From an uncultured Collinsella sp. (GTDB taxonomy: Bacteria > Actinomycetota > Coriobacteriia > Coriobacteriales > Coriobacteriaceae): a stretch of 32,193 nucleotides of DNA. The DNA lies in the NCBI GenBank assembly GCA_905194675.1, contig CAJJTG010000026.1, forward strand, positions 1 to 32,193. The letters run 5' to 3'. Shown in pieces: positions 1 to 7,549 of this stretch; positions within the stretch are counted from its first letter, which is position 1, and every line of letters begins with the position of its first letter. The translations under genes were made by a program, and so were the position numbers. The notes under the pieces are model-generated. The model made no database searches. It had not been told where the DNA came from and was given only the letters and a program-made list of their open reading frames with translations.

Positions 1-1
1 C

Positions 2-247
2 GATGACGCCGACGTACCCACGCAGGCCTTCGCCAACAAGAGCGATATGGCCGGCGGCTCCACCCTGGGCAACCTGTCGAACATGCAGGCGAGTATGCAC
101 GCCGTGGACGTGGGCCTGCCGCAGCTGGCCATGCACTCGAGCTACGAGACCGGCGGCGTGCGCGACGTGATGTGCGCCATCCGCGCCCTCACCGCTTTCT
201 ACGAGCGCGACCTGAACATCAACGGCGCTGAAAGTGTAGAGCTCTAA
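2..247 (+). CDS. M18 family aminopeptidase, C-terminal fragment
   Basis: This is the last 81 codons of a gene that enters from the left edge; no start is visible. The residues NKSDMAGGSTLGN, then PQLAMHSSYETGG, match the C-terminal part of M18 (aspartyl) aminopeptidases, dinuclear-zinc exopeptidases that remove N-terminal acidic residues in the cytoplasm. The His in AMHS is the expected C-terminal metal ligand of the family. The C-terminus (RALTAFYERDLNI) is also family-like, so the gene ends normally. A palindromic repeat starts at the base right after the stop codon. Family assignment is firm; exact substrate specificity cannot be read from the fragment. Confidence 0.85.
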   Translation, partial: DDADVPTQAFANKSDMAGGSTLGNLSNMQASMHAVDVGLPQLAMHSSYETGGVRDVMCAIRALTAFYERDLNINGAESVEL

Positions 248-293
248 AACCTACCAAAAAGGGATGTTAATTTTGGCAGGTTTTATCTGGGCA
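248..293. repeat. Palindromic interspersed repeat, family A, copy 1
   Basis: Arms AACCTACCAAAA (248-259) and TTTTGGCAGGTT (271-282) form an imperfect inverted repeat, followed by a conserved tail TTTATCTGGGCA. Related copies lie at 1453-1505 and 14921-14970. This copy has a shorter loop (gggatgttaat) than the others and abuts the stop codon of the aminopeptidase gene, where it could also act as a 3' stem-loop. Confidence 0.75.
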
Positions 294-298
294 TATGC

Positions 299-455
299 CA
301 GCGGCATTACAAGCCGCTGAGTCCCTAAAGCTTTGCGGGTAGAGAAAAAGTCAGCGAGAGCCCGTCTGGGCGAGCAAGGTGCCTTGAAAGAGGAGGGCAT
401 TGGCCTTCTGGCCATGCCCGACGATTGAAAGGCAGATTGCCGTCCAGACGGGCTC
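299..455. other. Highly structured intergenic stretch, possible small RNA
   Basis: CAGCGGC (299-305) pairs with GCCGCTG (313-319). GAGCCCGTCTGG (358-369) pairs perfectly with CCAGACGGGCTC (444-455). Inside that outer stem, GCAA (374-377) pairs with TTGC (437-440), TGCCTT (380-385) with AAGGCA (429-434), and an apical hairpin GGGCAT-T-GGCC / GGCC-ATGCCC closes on a TTCT loop (395-419). Together 358-455 folds as one rod about 98 nt long. It lacks the conserved SRP RNA core (no GGAAGGAAGCAG-like block), and I recognise no known RNA family. It may be a non-coding RNA or a decayed palindromic element. Confidence 0.35.
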
Positions 456-468
456 GTAGCGTCGGCTC

Positions 469-496
469 ATTACGCCGTTCGTTAGAACGGCGTAAT
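469..496. terminator. Perfect 12-bp hairpin at the 3' end of the dehydrogenase gene
   Basis: ATTACGCCGTTC (469-480) and GAACGGCGTAAT (485-496) form a perfect stem with loop GTTA. It begins two bases beyond the stop codon of the minus-strand dehydrogenase gene. No U-tract follows on either strand, so it may protect a 3' end or terminate only weakly. Confidence 0.5.
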
Positions 497-498
497 AC

Positions 499-1434
499 CT
501 AGTGCTCAATCCAGCAGCGTAGCGTCTCGCCAGCCAGAAGATGACGCAGGTTCTCCGCGGCGATGTCGACGACGTTGTTGAGCGTGGCGGCTAGGTGGAA
601 CCAGCCCGAGACGTGCGGTGTGATGAGCATGTTGGGCGCATCCCACAGGGGGCTTGTCTCAGGCAGCGGCTCGGGGTCGGTGACGTCGACCGCGGCGCCG
701 GCGAGATGTCCCGATTCCAGAGCGGCAACCAAGTCGTCGGCGACCACAAGATCGCCGCGGCCGCCGTTGGCAAAGAAGGCACCCGGTTTCATCGCGGCGA
801 AGAACTCGGTGTTCGCCAGGCCGCGGGTCTCGGGTGTGCTCGGCATAAAGGATGCAACGATGTCAGCCTCGGCCAGGCGCTCGGGCAGGGCATCCATGCC
901 GTCCATGTCCTCAAACACAATAGGGTAGACGAGTGGATGGCGCTTGATGCCGCGGACGTGTGCGCCCATGCTGCGGCAGAGCGTGGCAAAGTGGCCGCCG
1001 ATATCGCCCGCGCCCAGCACCAGCACGTTGGCATTTTTGAGCGAGGTGACCGGGCCCAAGTCCTCCCAGCGATGCTCGCGCTGCAGGTCCTGGTAGCCGG
1101 GCAGGCGCTTCATCATTGATAGCACCATGGCAAACATGTGCTCGCTTACGGCCTGACCGTAGGCGCCGATCGAGCAAGACAGCTTGGCATCAGCCGGCAC
1201 GGTGCCAGCAGCAAGGTAGTCGTCATAGCCGGCGGTCTGCAATTGCAACAGCTGGAGATGCTCGCATGCCGTGAGCATGTCAGGGTCGATGTTGCCCAGG
1301 ATCACGTCGGCATCGGCGACCTGCTTGCGCGTGGCGGCGTCGGCGCTCGTGTAGATAAAGTCCTCGCCCGGAGCGCTCGACTCAAGAATTGCGCGATGAC
1401 GGTCGTTGACGGGCAGCAAAACCAGGATGTTCAC
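499..1434 (-). CDS. D-isomer specific 2-hydroxyacid dehydrogenase
   Basis: A 311-residue NAD(P)-dependent oxidoreductase interconverting a 2-oxoacid and a D-2-hydroxyacid. The Rossmann motif VLGAGDIGGHFA is present, and the catalytic triad is visible as Arg in NGGRGDLV, Glu in DPEPLP and His in TPHVSGW. The start chosen is GTG at 1434 (protein begins VNILVLLPVND): GAGAGGA lies 6 bases upstream. The longer frame to 1509 is rejected because it runs through palindromic repeat copy 2. The gene is the last of a minus-strand trio after the radical SAM and methionine aminopeptidase genes, but with about 130 bases and a repeat in between, so it may be transcribed separately. The substrate is not predictable; phosphoglycerate- and hydroxypyruvate/glyoxylate-type relatives are possible. 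Confidence 0.88.
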   Translation of the reverse strand: MNILVLLPVNDRHRAILESSAPGEDFIYTSADAATRKQVADADVILGNIDPDMLTACEHLQLLQLQTAGYDDYLAAGTVPADAKLSCSIGAYGQAVSEHMFAMVLSMMKRLPGYQDLQREHRWEDLGPVTSLKNANVLVLGAGDIGGHFATLCRSMGAHVRGIKRHPLVYPIVFEDMDGMDALPERLAEADIVASFMPSTPETRGLANTEFFAAMKPGAFFANGGRGDLVVADDLVAALESGHLAGAAVDVTDPEPLPETSPLWDAPNMLITPHVSGWFHLAATLNNVVDIAAENLRHLLAGETLRCWIEH

Positions 1435-1452
1435 AGGCAGTCCTCTCCGCTC

Positions 1453-1505
1453 AACCTGCCAAAAAAGGGACAGGTTTATTTTGGCAGGTTTTATCAGGCA
1501 AACGT
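1453..1505. repeat. Palindromic interspersed repeat, family A, copy 2
   Basis: Arms AACCTGCCAAAA (1453-1464) and TTTTGGCAGGTT (1479-1490) are a perfect 12-bp inverted repeat around a 14-base loop containing GGGACAGG. The tail TTTATCAGGCAAACGTT is shared with the copy at 14921. It lies between the hydroxyacid dehydrogenase start and the methionine aminopeptidase stop. Confidence 0.8.
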
Positions 1506-1564
1506 TCAAACAAAAACGCCGGATGCAAGACGGGCGTGCCCGTCAGCATCCGGCGCATCCGTGG

Positions 1565-2452
1565 CTACCAGCTCAGCAGCTCGTAGCCGTCCTCGGTCAC
1601 TACGAGCTGTACCTCGCACTGGGCCGAATCGCTGCCGTCCTTGGTGCGCACGCACCAACCGTCGCCCTTGCTGATCTTGATGTCGGGCGCTCCGGCATTG
1701 ACCATGGGCTCGATGGTAAAGACCATGCCCGGAGCCATGATGGTGTCCACATCGGGCGCCTCGGTGGTAAAGCCTACAAACGGGTCCTCGTGGAACTCCT
1801 TGCCAATGCCGTGTCCGCCGTACTCGCACACCACGCTAAAACCGGCGTCCTCGACCGTCTTTTGCACGGCCTCGGCCATAACAGAGAGCGGCAGCCACGG
1901 CTTGACGGCGGCCAGGCCCGCTTCCACGCTGGCGCGGGTCACGTCGACTAGGCGCTGGCGCTCGGCCGAGACCTCGCCGATGCAGAACATGCGGCTCGAA
2001 TCGCTAAAGTAGCCGTCCAGAATCGTGGAGCAGTCCACGTTGATGATGTCGCCCTCGTGCAGCACGTCCGTATCGCAGGGGATACCGTGGCAGACCACGT
2101 CGTTGATCGAGGTGCACACGCTCTTGGGATAGCCCTCGTAGTTGAGGTCGGCCGGCGTGCCACCGTGCTCGACGGTGTAGTCGTAGATCATCTGGTCGAT
2201 CTGGTTGGTGGTCATGCCCGCGGCGATGTGCTCGCCCACGTAGTCGAGCACGCCTACGTTGATGGCGGCCGAACGCTTGATGCCCTCGATATCGGCGGGC
2301 ATCTTGTAGAGCGTGCGGGGCAGAACCTCCCAGCCCTCTTCCCACAGGCGCTCGAGGCGCTCGTCGAAGGCGCTGTGGCATTTCTTATATTTTTTGCCGC
2401 TGCCGCACCAGCAAGCGTCGTTGCGGCCGGGCACGGGTTCATTGTCAAACAT
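1565..2452 (-). CDS. map: Type I methionine aminopeptidase with N-terminal SEC-C motif
   Basis: A 295-residue enzyme that removes initiator methionine from nascent proteins. Residues 11-27 form a SEC-C zinc motif (Cys14, Cys16, Cys25, His26), seen in a subset of long MetAPs and thought to help ribosome docking. The peptidase domain carries the metal ligands Asp in NVDCSTILDG and in FSDSS, His in GHGIGKEFHEDP, Glu in TIEPMV and Glu in AQCEVQLVVT. The start is ATG at 2452 with AAGGAAG six bases upstream; an upstream in-frame extension to 2689 overlaps the preceding gene and has no family-like sequence. The radical SAM gene ends 74 bases upstream on the same strand. Confidence 0.95.
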   Translation of the reverse strand: MFDNEPVPGRNDACWCGSGKKYKKCHSAFDERLERLWEEGWEVLPRTLYKMPADIEGIKRSAAINVGVLDYVGEHIAAGMTTNQIDQMIYDYTVEHGGTPADLNYEGYPKSVCTSINDVVCHGIPCDTDVLHEGDIINVDCSTILDGYFSDSSRMFCIGEVSAERQRLVDVTRASVEAGLAAVKPWLPLSVMAEAVQKTVEDAGFSVVCEYGGHGIGKEFHEDPFVGFTTEAPDVDTIMAPGMVFTIEPMVNAGAPDIKISKGDGWCVRTKDGSDSAQCEVQLVVTEDGYELLSW

Positions 2453-2526
2453 GGCTAACTTCCTTTCATTCGCAGCTAGTATAGCCCACCCCATCAGCCA
2501 AGTACCGGGTAGTCTGTGCGGTTCTG

Positions 2527-3303
2527 CTAGTAGCTCACCTGGCAGGGGATGCCGAGCGCGCGCACGCGTGCGGCGATTGTGTCGAGCACCACGGGCGCTG
2601 CTTTGGCAAGGCCGGCGACCGGTGTCTCGCGCGCCACCGTGTAGATGGTCGCCTCCTGCGGGCGAATGCGCTCGAGTGCCGCGAGCCAAGGGCCGACGTA
2701 CGCTTCACCAGTGTTATCGAGGGACTTGCCCTGGTACTCGCCGTTCAAAAAGATCGTCTGGATAATAACGTGGCCGTTAAAGCTCGCGAACGTCTCGATC
2801 TGGTGCTCGACGTCGTAGGGGCCAACGGGCTGGTCGAGCAGCTGGATAAAAGCCGGGTCGACCGTATCGAGCTTGAGGATGTTGTCGTCGACCATCATGA
2901 GCGCATCGTGCACAGCGGGCTGGTCAGCGCGCGTGCCATTGGAGAGCACGGCGATCTTGGTGTTCGGGGCCAGCTGGTCGCGAAGTGCGATGGCGTCGGC
3001 GATAGCCTGCGGAAACTCCGGTGCGGCGGTGGGCTCGCCATTGCCGGCGAAGGTGATTACATCGGGTAGCTCACCCTCGGCTGCCATCTCGCGCAGCTTG
3101 GCCTCGAGTGCGTCGAGCACCACGGCGGCCGTGTTATACGGCTCATGGCAGGGGCGCTCGGCGTTAAGGCCGTTTTCGCAGTAAATGCAGTCGAACGTGC
3201 AGATCTTGCCCGACGCCGGCATCATGTTGACACCGAGCGAAAGGCCCAGGCGGCGACTGCGCACCGGTCCAAAGATGGGGCTGACATTTAAAAACGTAGA
3301 CAT
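2527..3303 (-). CDS. Radical SAM protein (COG0731-like)
   Basis: A 258-residue radical S-adenosylmethionine enzyme. The cluster motif Cys35-x3-Cys39-x2-Cys42 (CTFDCIYC) binds the 4Fe-4S cluster. FAGNGEPTAAPEF corresponds to the GGE-type SAM-binding strand, and VLSNGT is the next strand signature. The N-terminal FGPVRSRRLGLSLGVN is typical of a widespread, poorly characterised group related to wyosine-type enzymes (COG0731). Start at 3303 is preferred over ATG 3309 because GGAG sits 9 rather than 3 bases upstream. The gene lies 74 bases ahead of map on the same strand and probably shares its transcript. The substrate is unknown. Confidence 0.85.
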   Translation of the reverse strand: MSTFLNVSPIFGPVRSRRLGLSLGVNMMPASGKICTFDCIYCENGLNAERPCHEPYNTAAVVLDALEAKLREMAAEGELPDVITFAGNGEPTAAPEFPQAIADAIALRDQLAPNTKIAVLSNGTRADQPAVHDALMMVDDNILKLDTVDPAFIQLLDQPVGPYDVEHQIETFASFNGHVIIQTIFLNGEYQGKSLDNTGEAYVGPWLAALERIRPQEATIYTVARETPVAGLAKAAPVVLDTIAARVRALGIPCQVSY

Positions 3304-3440
3304 AGGCATATGCTCCTTGGGACAGTTGTGCCTAAGCATAGCATCGGTGCCAAAGTCTGATTCGGGCTTGTGCTTTTCAGATTTCGTATTTTCACGCTGC
3401 CCTCGATGTCCGCGCTATGAGAGGTTTCCGGTTGGGTACA

Positions 3441-3454
3441 GTTAATGCGTTAAC
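3441..3454. promoter_or_regulatory. Small dyad upstream of alpha/beta hydrolase
   Basis: GTTAA-TGCG-TTAAC is a short inverted repeat 13 bases ahead of the chosen start codon, just upstream of the ribosome binding site AAGGTG. It is a possible operator; nothing identifies a binding protein. Confidence 0.25.
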
Positions 3455-3467
3455 AAGGTGCAAGACG

Positions 3468-4277
3468 ATGGGGCACAACATGGATTTTACGGTCGAGAAT
3501 GCGGGCACCACGATTGCCTGTCGCGAGTTTGCCGAGCCGGGCGTGCCGTCGGATGCGCCTGCCTTGGTGTGCGTGCACGGCGCTTGCGTCGACGGCACAT
3601 TTTTTGACGGGATCGCCCGCGAGCTCGCCTGCGGCTATCGCGTAATTGCCTACGACCGCCGCGGTTGCGGCGAGAGCGGCGATGCCGCGGACGGGCGCTA
3701 CGACCTCGCCGCCCAGGCCGCCGACCTGCAGGCCGTTATCGAGCATGTCGGCGCCCCGGCAAATGTCCTCGCGCACAGCGCCGGTACGCTGGTGACCCTG
3801 GAGCTTCTCCGTACAAACCCGGCCATTGTCTCGCGCGCGATGCTGCACGAACCCGCCGTGACAAACGAGGGCGCTGGCCTGGGCACGGCCCCGGTTTTGC
3901 TCGAGATGATTGCTGCGGGAAAGGTCTCGAGGGCATTAAGAGCCTTCCTGAGTGCCATCGGTGATTCGGATCCTCAAGCTCCCAAGACAACCGAGGCGGA
4001 AGCCAAGCATGCCCTGCGCAACGGCCGCAGCTTTATGGCAAACGAATACGGGATCATTATGACCTGCGTTCCCGATTGGGATCGCGTCCGCGCATCGAAA
4101 ACGGTGGCCGCCGTGTTTTTGGGCGAGCTCTCGATTGGCACGCCCCGCGAAGCGGGCACGAGAGCGTCGGCTGAGCTTTTGGGCTGTCCGCTCGTAACGG
4201 TCCCCGGCGCGCACAACGGGCTGCGCGATCGACCGGTAGCGGCTGCCCAGGCCGTCCGTGGCGTCCTAGGGTTCTAG
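3468..4277 (+). CDS. Alpha/beta hydrolase
   Basis: A 269-residue alpha/beta-fold hydrolase. The oxyanion strand VCVHGACVDG is followed by YDRRGCGESG, the nucleophile elbow AHSAGT with Ser104, and the catalytic His249 in PGAHNG; all match the family order. The start is ATG at 3468 with AAGGTG 7 bases upstream; an ATG at 3480 is the alternative. There is no signal peptide, so it is cytoplasmic. It is transcribed divergently from the radical SAM gene across about 160 bases, which would hold both promoters. Substrate unknown: esterase, epoxide hydrolase or proline-iminopeptidase-like roles cannot be separated from the sequence. Confidence 0.85.
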   Translation: MGHNMDFTVENAGTTIACREFAEPGVPSDAPALVCVHGACVDGTFFDGIARELACGYRVIAYDRRGCGESGDAADGRYDLAAQAADLQAVIEHVGAPANVLAHSAGTLVTLELLRTNPAIVSRAMLHEPAVTNEGAGLGTAPVLLEMIAAGKVSRALRAFLSAIGDSDPQAPKTTEAEAKHALRNGRSFMANEYGIIMTCVPDWDRVRASKTVAAVFLGELSIGTPREAGTRASAELLGCPLVTVPGAHNGLRDRPVAAAQAVRGVLGF

Positions 4278-4294
4278 CAGCCGCAATAATCAAA

Positions 4295-4309
4295 ACGGGC
4301 TTTTCCCGT
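4295..4309. terminator. Weak hairpin after alpha/beta hydrolase
   Basis: ACGGG (4295-4299) pairs with CCCGT (4305-4309) around a ctttt loop, 18 bases past the hydrolase stop. On the plus strand it is followed by AAACATTT, not a clean U-tract, so termination would be weak. The rest of 4310-4488 is leader sequence with no gene recognised. Confidence 0.3.
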
Positions 4310-4488
4310 AAACATTTCGACCGTGTTAACAGATGCGCCCAGAACCTTACGGCTGCGGCTTCAGCCCTACCGTCTGCCAGCTCATGAAAAAGAAACGGTA
4401 TTCACGTGTGTACCTGCATCGACAAGGTGCTACCCTTGTAACATTTGGCACCCACTGCTACCAAGCAAAACTACTGAAAGGGCCCCCT

Positions 4489-6372
4489 ATGCTCAATAAT
4501 CACGAGGCCAATCTAACCGACGAGGAGGCTGCCGCCGAGGTCGCCCGTGTCGCGAAGACCTACCCCGTGGTACGTTTGCTGTCGGTCGACCAGATTAAGG
4601 GCGATCCCAACTGCCTGCTCGCCGGCGATCGGTGTCCCTGTCTGCGCCAGTCAAGTCTTGAGGCCTTGGCGGCAGGTTCCGATGAGGTGTCGGAACAGCT
4701 GCTCAACGATGGCGTTGAGTACCGCGCTCGCCTGCGTCCTCTGAAGGTCGAGGGCGAGCCTCACGTCCTGCTGATGGTGCGTCCGATTGATGAACAAGAG
4801 GCCGCAGAAGAGGACCTTGTCTACACCGACGTGCTGACGAGCGTGCGCAATCGCCGATATTACGAGGAAAAGCTTCGTGGCGCCCGTATGCAGGCCGGCG
4901 TGGCCATGATCGACCTTGATGATTTTAGGGCCTTCAACGATACGTATGGCCGCCATGCCGGCGACCTTGCGCTTGGTGCCGTGGCGACGGCCATACGCAG
5001 CGGTGTTCGTTCGACTGACGAGCTTGTGCGTTTTGGCTGCGATAAGTTTGTGGCCGTCATGCCCAATATTCCCTCTGATGACTTTGCCCGTCGCCTGCGT
5101 CAAGTATCCGATGCCGTTCATTCCACGATTATTCCGGGGCATGAGCGCGTTAGCTTGACGGCATGCGTTGGTGGCGTTCGCATTAATGGCGAAACGGTCG
5201 ATGAGGGTGTTAGCCAGGCTGTCCAATTATTGAGCCGCGCTAAGGCAAAAGCCGGTACAGTCGTGACCGATGCCGAATCCATCGAGGCCTTCCAAAGCGA
5301 AAAGCCTACGGTGCTTATTGTCGATGACTCCGAGATGAACCGAGCCATTCTCAACGAGATGCTCAAGGACGAGTATTGCATCCTCGAGGCCGATAACGGT
5401 CGCGCGGCGCTCGACATGGTCGACCGCTATGGCGATGAGTTGTCGCTCGTGCTGCTGGACATTGTCATGCCGGGCATGAACGGCTTTGAGGTGCTGGGCG
5501 ATCTGTCGCGTCGATCGAATATTGACAATTTGCCCGTCATCATGATCTCGAGCGAAGATTCCGACGAAGTGGTGCTGCGTGCGTATGAGCTTGGTGCCTC
5601 GGACTATGTCAACCGCCCGTTTGACTCCCGTGTCGTGCGCCGCCGCGTAAGCAACACCATCCGCCTGTACGCCAAGCAGCGTCGTCTGACGAGCCTGCTG
5701 TCTCAGCAGTACAACGAGCGCGTCAAGAACAGCCGCATGCTCATCGACATCATGGCCGGCGTCATGGAGCTCCGCAATGGCGAGAGCGGCAGGCACGTTA
5801 CGAACATCGAGAAACTGACCGAGCTGCTGCTTGGCTGCCTGGTCCACCGTAGTGACAGCATCTCCCTCGACAACGAGGAGCGCTCTACGATTGCCCTCGC
5901 TTCGGCACTGCACGATATCGGCAAGATGTCGATTGACGATGCGATTCTCAACAAGCCCGGGCGCCTCACGTCCGAGGAGTTCGAGATTATGAAGACGCAT
6001 ACCACGATTGGCGCCAACATGCTGCTTGAGCTGGGTAGCCATCACGCCGGCAATGCGCTTATGGAATATGCGTACCAGATTGCGCGTTGGCATCACGAGC
6101 GTTGGGACGGCAAGGGTTATCCCGATGGCCTTAAGGGCGACGATATCCCCATCGCCGCACAGGTGGTTTCGGTGGCCGACGTATACGATGCGCTGACGAG
6201 CGTGCGCGTGTACAAGGATGCCATCCCGCACGAGGAGGCGATCCAGATGATCCTGGACGGTAAGTGCGGCACCTTTAACCCGCTGCTGCTCGACTGTCTG
6301 CTCGAGGTGCAAGACCGTATTGCCGAAACATTGGCGCGCCCTGCCGAGGTCGTTGCGCTTCCTACGATTTAG
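4489..6372 (+). CDS. Degenerate GGDEF - receiver - HD-GYP signalling protein
   Basis: A 627-residue cytoplasmic regulator. Residues about 113-260 form a GGDEF fold (DVLTSVRNRRYYEEKL, MIDLDDFRAFND), but the signature reads FGCDKF near residue 182, so the catalytic Glu is Lys and cyclase activity is unlikely. Residues about 273-395 are a receiver domain with phospho-acceptor Asp324 in LLDIVMPG. Residues about 420-605 form an HD-GYP domain with His475-Asp476 in HDIGK, HHERWDG and GYPDG near 543, all intact; the family hydrolyses cyclic di-GMP. The order suggests phosphorylation-controlled c-di-GMP breakdown, with the dead GGDEF perhaps a nucleotide sensor. Start ATG 4489 follows AAAGGG; no membrane segment is present. 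A phosphotransfer-domain gene starts 23 bases downstream. Confidence 0.92.
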   Translation: MLNNHEANLTDEEAAAEVARVAKTYPVVRLLSVDQIKGDPNCLLAGDRCPCLRQSSLEALAAGSDEVSEQLLNDGVEYRARLRPLKVEGEPHVLLMVRPIDEQEAAEEDLVYTDVLTSVRNRRYYEEKLRGARMQAGVAMIDLDDFRAFNDTYGRHAGDLALGAVATAIRSGVRSTDELVRFGCDKFVAVMPNIPSDDFARRLRQVSDAVHSTIIPGHERVSLTACVGGVRINGETVDEGVSQAVQLLSRAKAKAGTVVTDAESIEAFQSEKPTVLIVDDSEMNRAILNEMLKDEYCILEADNGRAALDMVDRYGDELSLVLLDIVMPGMNGFEVLGDLSRRSNIDNLPVIMISSEDSDEVVLRAYELGASDYVNRPFDSRVVRRRVSNTIRLYAKQRRLTSLLSQQYNERVKNSRMLIDIMAGVMELRNGESGRHVTNIEKLTELLLGCLVHRSDSISLDNEERSTIALASALHDIGKMSIDDAILNKPGRLTSEEFEIMKTHTTIGANMLLELGSHHAGNALMEYAYQIARWHHERWDGKGYPDGLKGDDIPIAAQVVSVADVYDALTSVRVYKDAIPHEEAIQMILDGKCGTFNPLLLDCLLEVQDRIAETLARPAEVVALPTI

Positions 6373-6395
6373 TTTGACCAAAGGAGTTTTAATCC

Positions 6396-6751
6396 ATGAT
6401 TTCCATGCGCGAGACGTATGAGAAGATCGGCGCCAATTATGATGACGCTTGCGCTCGGCTGATGGGCGAGGAGATGCTTGCCCGCTTTGCCCTCAAGTTT
6501 TTGGATGACGAGAGCATGGACAAGCTGGAGGCTGCCATGGCGGCAGGAGACGCCAAGGAAGCGTTTATGGCGGCGCACACGCTCAAGGGCGTAAGCCAGA
6601 CCTGGGATTCGATAATCTGTACGAGCCGGCGGTCGTGGTGACCGAAGCGCTGCGCGGTGCCGATGCCGTTGACGGCGCTCGCGAGGGTATGCATGCGCTG
6701 CAGCAGCAATATGCGGCCACGATGTCGGCCCTGCGCGAGGTGGCCGAGTAA
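6396..6751 (+). pseudogene. Hpt domain phosphotransfer protein, frameshifted
   Basis: The start ATG 6396 follows AAAGGAG at 9 bases. Residues 1-69 read as an Hpt (histidine phosphotransfer) domain with the phospho-acceptor His61 in AAHTLKGVSQ. The frame then shifts: from 6605 a different frame reads GFDNLYEPAVVVTEALR through to YAATMSALREVAE and stops at 6749-6751, which is exactly the expected second half of the four-helix bundle. One base is missing near 6600-6604 (acctggg where accctggg is expected). As written the product stops at 6641 after 81 residues; restored, it would have 118. It may be a real inactivation or a sequencing/assembly error. Its intact form would feed phosphate to the upstream receiver protein. 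Confidence 0.8.
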
Positions 6752-6775
6752 GAGCTCGCGAGCTTTGATGGCTAT

Positions 6776-6867
6776 GAGAGTGGATAATCTCCCGTTTTAG
6801 GCCCGGTGGCGGCCTCAAAGTGGGAGATTATCCACTCTCGTTCGATACGTGTCCAAAATCCACTCTC
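6776..6867. repeat. 18-bp perfect inverted repeat plus extra half-site
   Basis: Arms 6776-6793 and 6822-6839 (GAGAGTGGATAATCTCCC and its complement) are perfect over 18 bp. The loop holds a smaller stem AGGCC (6799-6803) / GGCCT (6811-6815). A further ATCCACTCTC at 6858-6867 repeats the outer 10 bases of the right arm. It lies between the Hpt remnant and the DUF2975 operon and resembles a palindromic mobile or REP-type element. Confidence 0.75.
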
Positions 6868-6926
6868 ACCCCTTCTGATTAGTGAATGGGCTATGCGCAC
6901 TGGTGGGGCTTTCCGCATGCAATCCA

Positions 6927-6960
6927 TATCGTTGTTCGATAAACTATTCGGATAACGATA
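6927..6960. promoter_or_regulatory. Dyad operator upstream of DUF2975-XRE operon
   Basis: TATCGTT (6927-6933) and AACGATA (6954-6960) frame an imperfect 34-bp dyad, 20 bases ahead of the start codon. The core TATCG-N24-CGATA recurs with identical spacing at 7972-8005 before the ABC exporter genes. It is a plausible binding site for the XRE regulator encoded downstream. Confidence 0.45.
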
Positions 6961-6980
6961 GATTCGATGAGGGTGAGTGT

Positions 6981-7541
6981 ATGTCCAACAGCGTTCAGCG
7001 TATGGCCAAGGCGGGCGAGACTGTAAGGAAGCTTGGCTTTTGCATGGCGGTCGTTTTTGCGGGAATGCTCGTCGCTTTTGCCGCGTTGGTTGTTTACGTG
7101 ATCTGGTATGCGGTTGCAAACGTTGTTTCTGTCGATTCTTTCGGTGTCGTGACGCTTCTCGATGGCGGGAGCATCGTTATCCCAAGCGGACTGTGCCTGG
7201 CACTCGTCGTGGGTATTTCGCTTGTCGTTTTGTGCGGGATCAGCCGTAATATCTCTCGGGGCGTCTCGCCCTTTACCAAGACGCATGTGTGGCTTATCCG
7301 TGTTCTCGCGCTTGCCTTTGCTGTTAACGCCGCGGTTTCGCTTGTTGGTGCCTATGGATCGGTCAATCTCACCATTGGCGGCCTGGAGCTTTACATCGTG
7401 CCTCATTCCTTCGTTATTGAGATTTGCCAAGGCGCTACCTTTGATGCGGGGTCGTTTATCGGCGCAGTTGTCTGTTTGTTTATCTCGGCGATCTGGAGTT
7501 ATGCCTCGCTGCTCCAAGAGCAGTCTGACGAGCTTGTGTAG
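6981..7541 (+). CDS. DUF2975 family membrane protein
   Basis: A 186-residue integral membrane protein with about four hydrophobic segments (roughly residues 20-48, 66-88, 105-130 and 155-178). The pattern, including RGVSPFTKTHVWLIRVLALAF, fits DUF2975 (YoaS-like). These proteins are commonly encoded beside a small XRE regulator, as here, and their function is unknown. The start at ATG 6981 is preceded by GAGGGTGA; upstream in-frame codons lie in the operator region and were excluded. The next gene starts 8 bases downstream, so the two form an operon. Codon use is visibly more AT-rich than in the flanking genes. Confidence 0.8.
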   Translation: MSNSVQRMAKAGETVRKLGFCMAVVFAGMLVAFAALVVYVIWYAVANVVSVDSFGVVTLLDGGSIVIPSGLCLALVVGISLVVLCGISRNISRGVSPFTKTHVWLIRVLALAFAVNAAVSLVGAYGSVNLTIGGLELYIVPHSFVIEICQGATFDAGSFIGAVVCLFISAIWSYASLLQEQSDELV

Positions 7542-7549
7542 GAGGAAAC

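Noticed and set aside
358..455. SRP (4.5S) RNA
   Set aside because: Size and rod shape fit, but the conserved GGAAGGAAGCAG-like core and tetraloop are absent on both strands.
2453..2689. N-terminal extension of methionine aminopeptidase
   Set aside because: It overlaps the 3' end of the radical SAM gene, is Arg-rich without family similarity, and the ATG at 2452 has a good binding site and starts the SEC-C motif region.
5227..6381. 384-codon open frame antisense to the HD-GYP region
   Set aside because: Shadow frame; the plus-strand protein has intact domain motifs through the same stretch.
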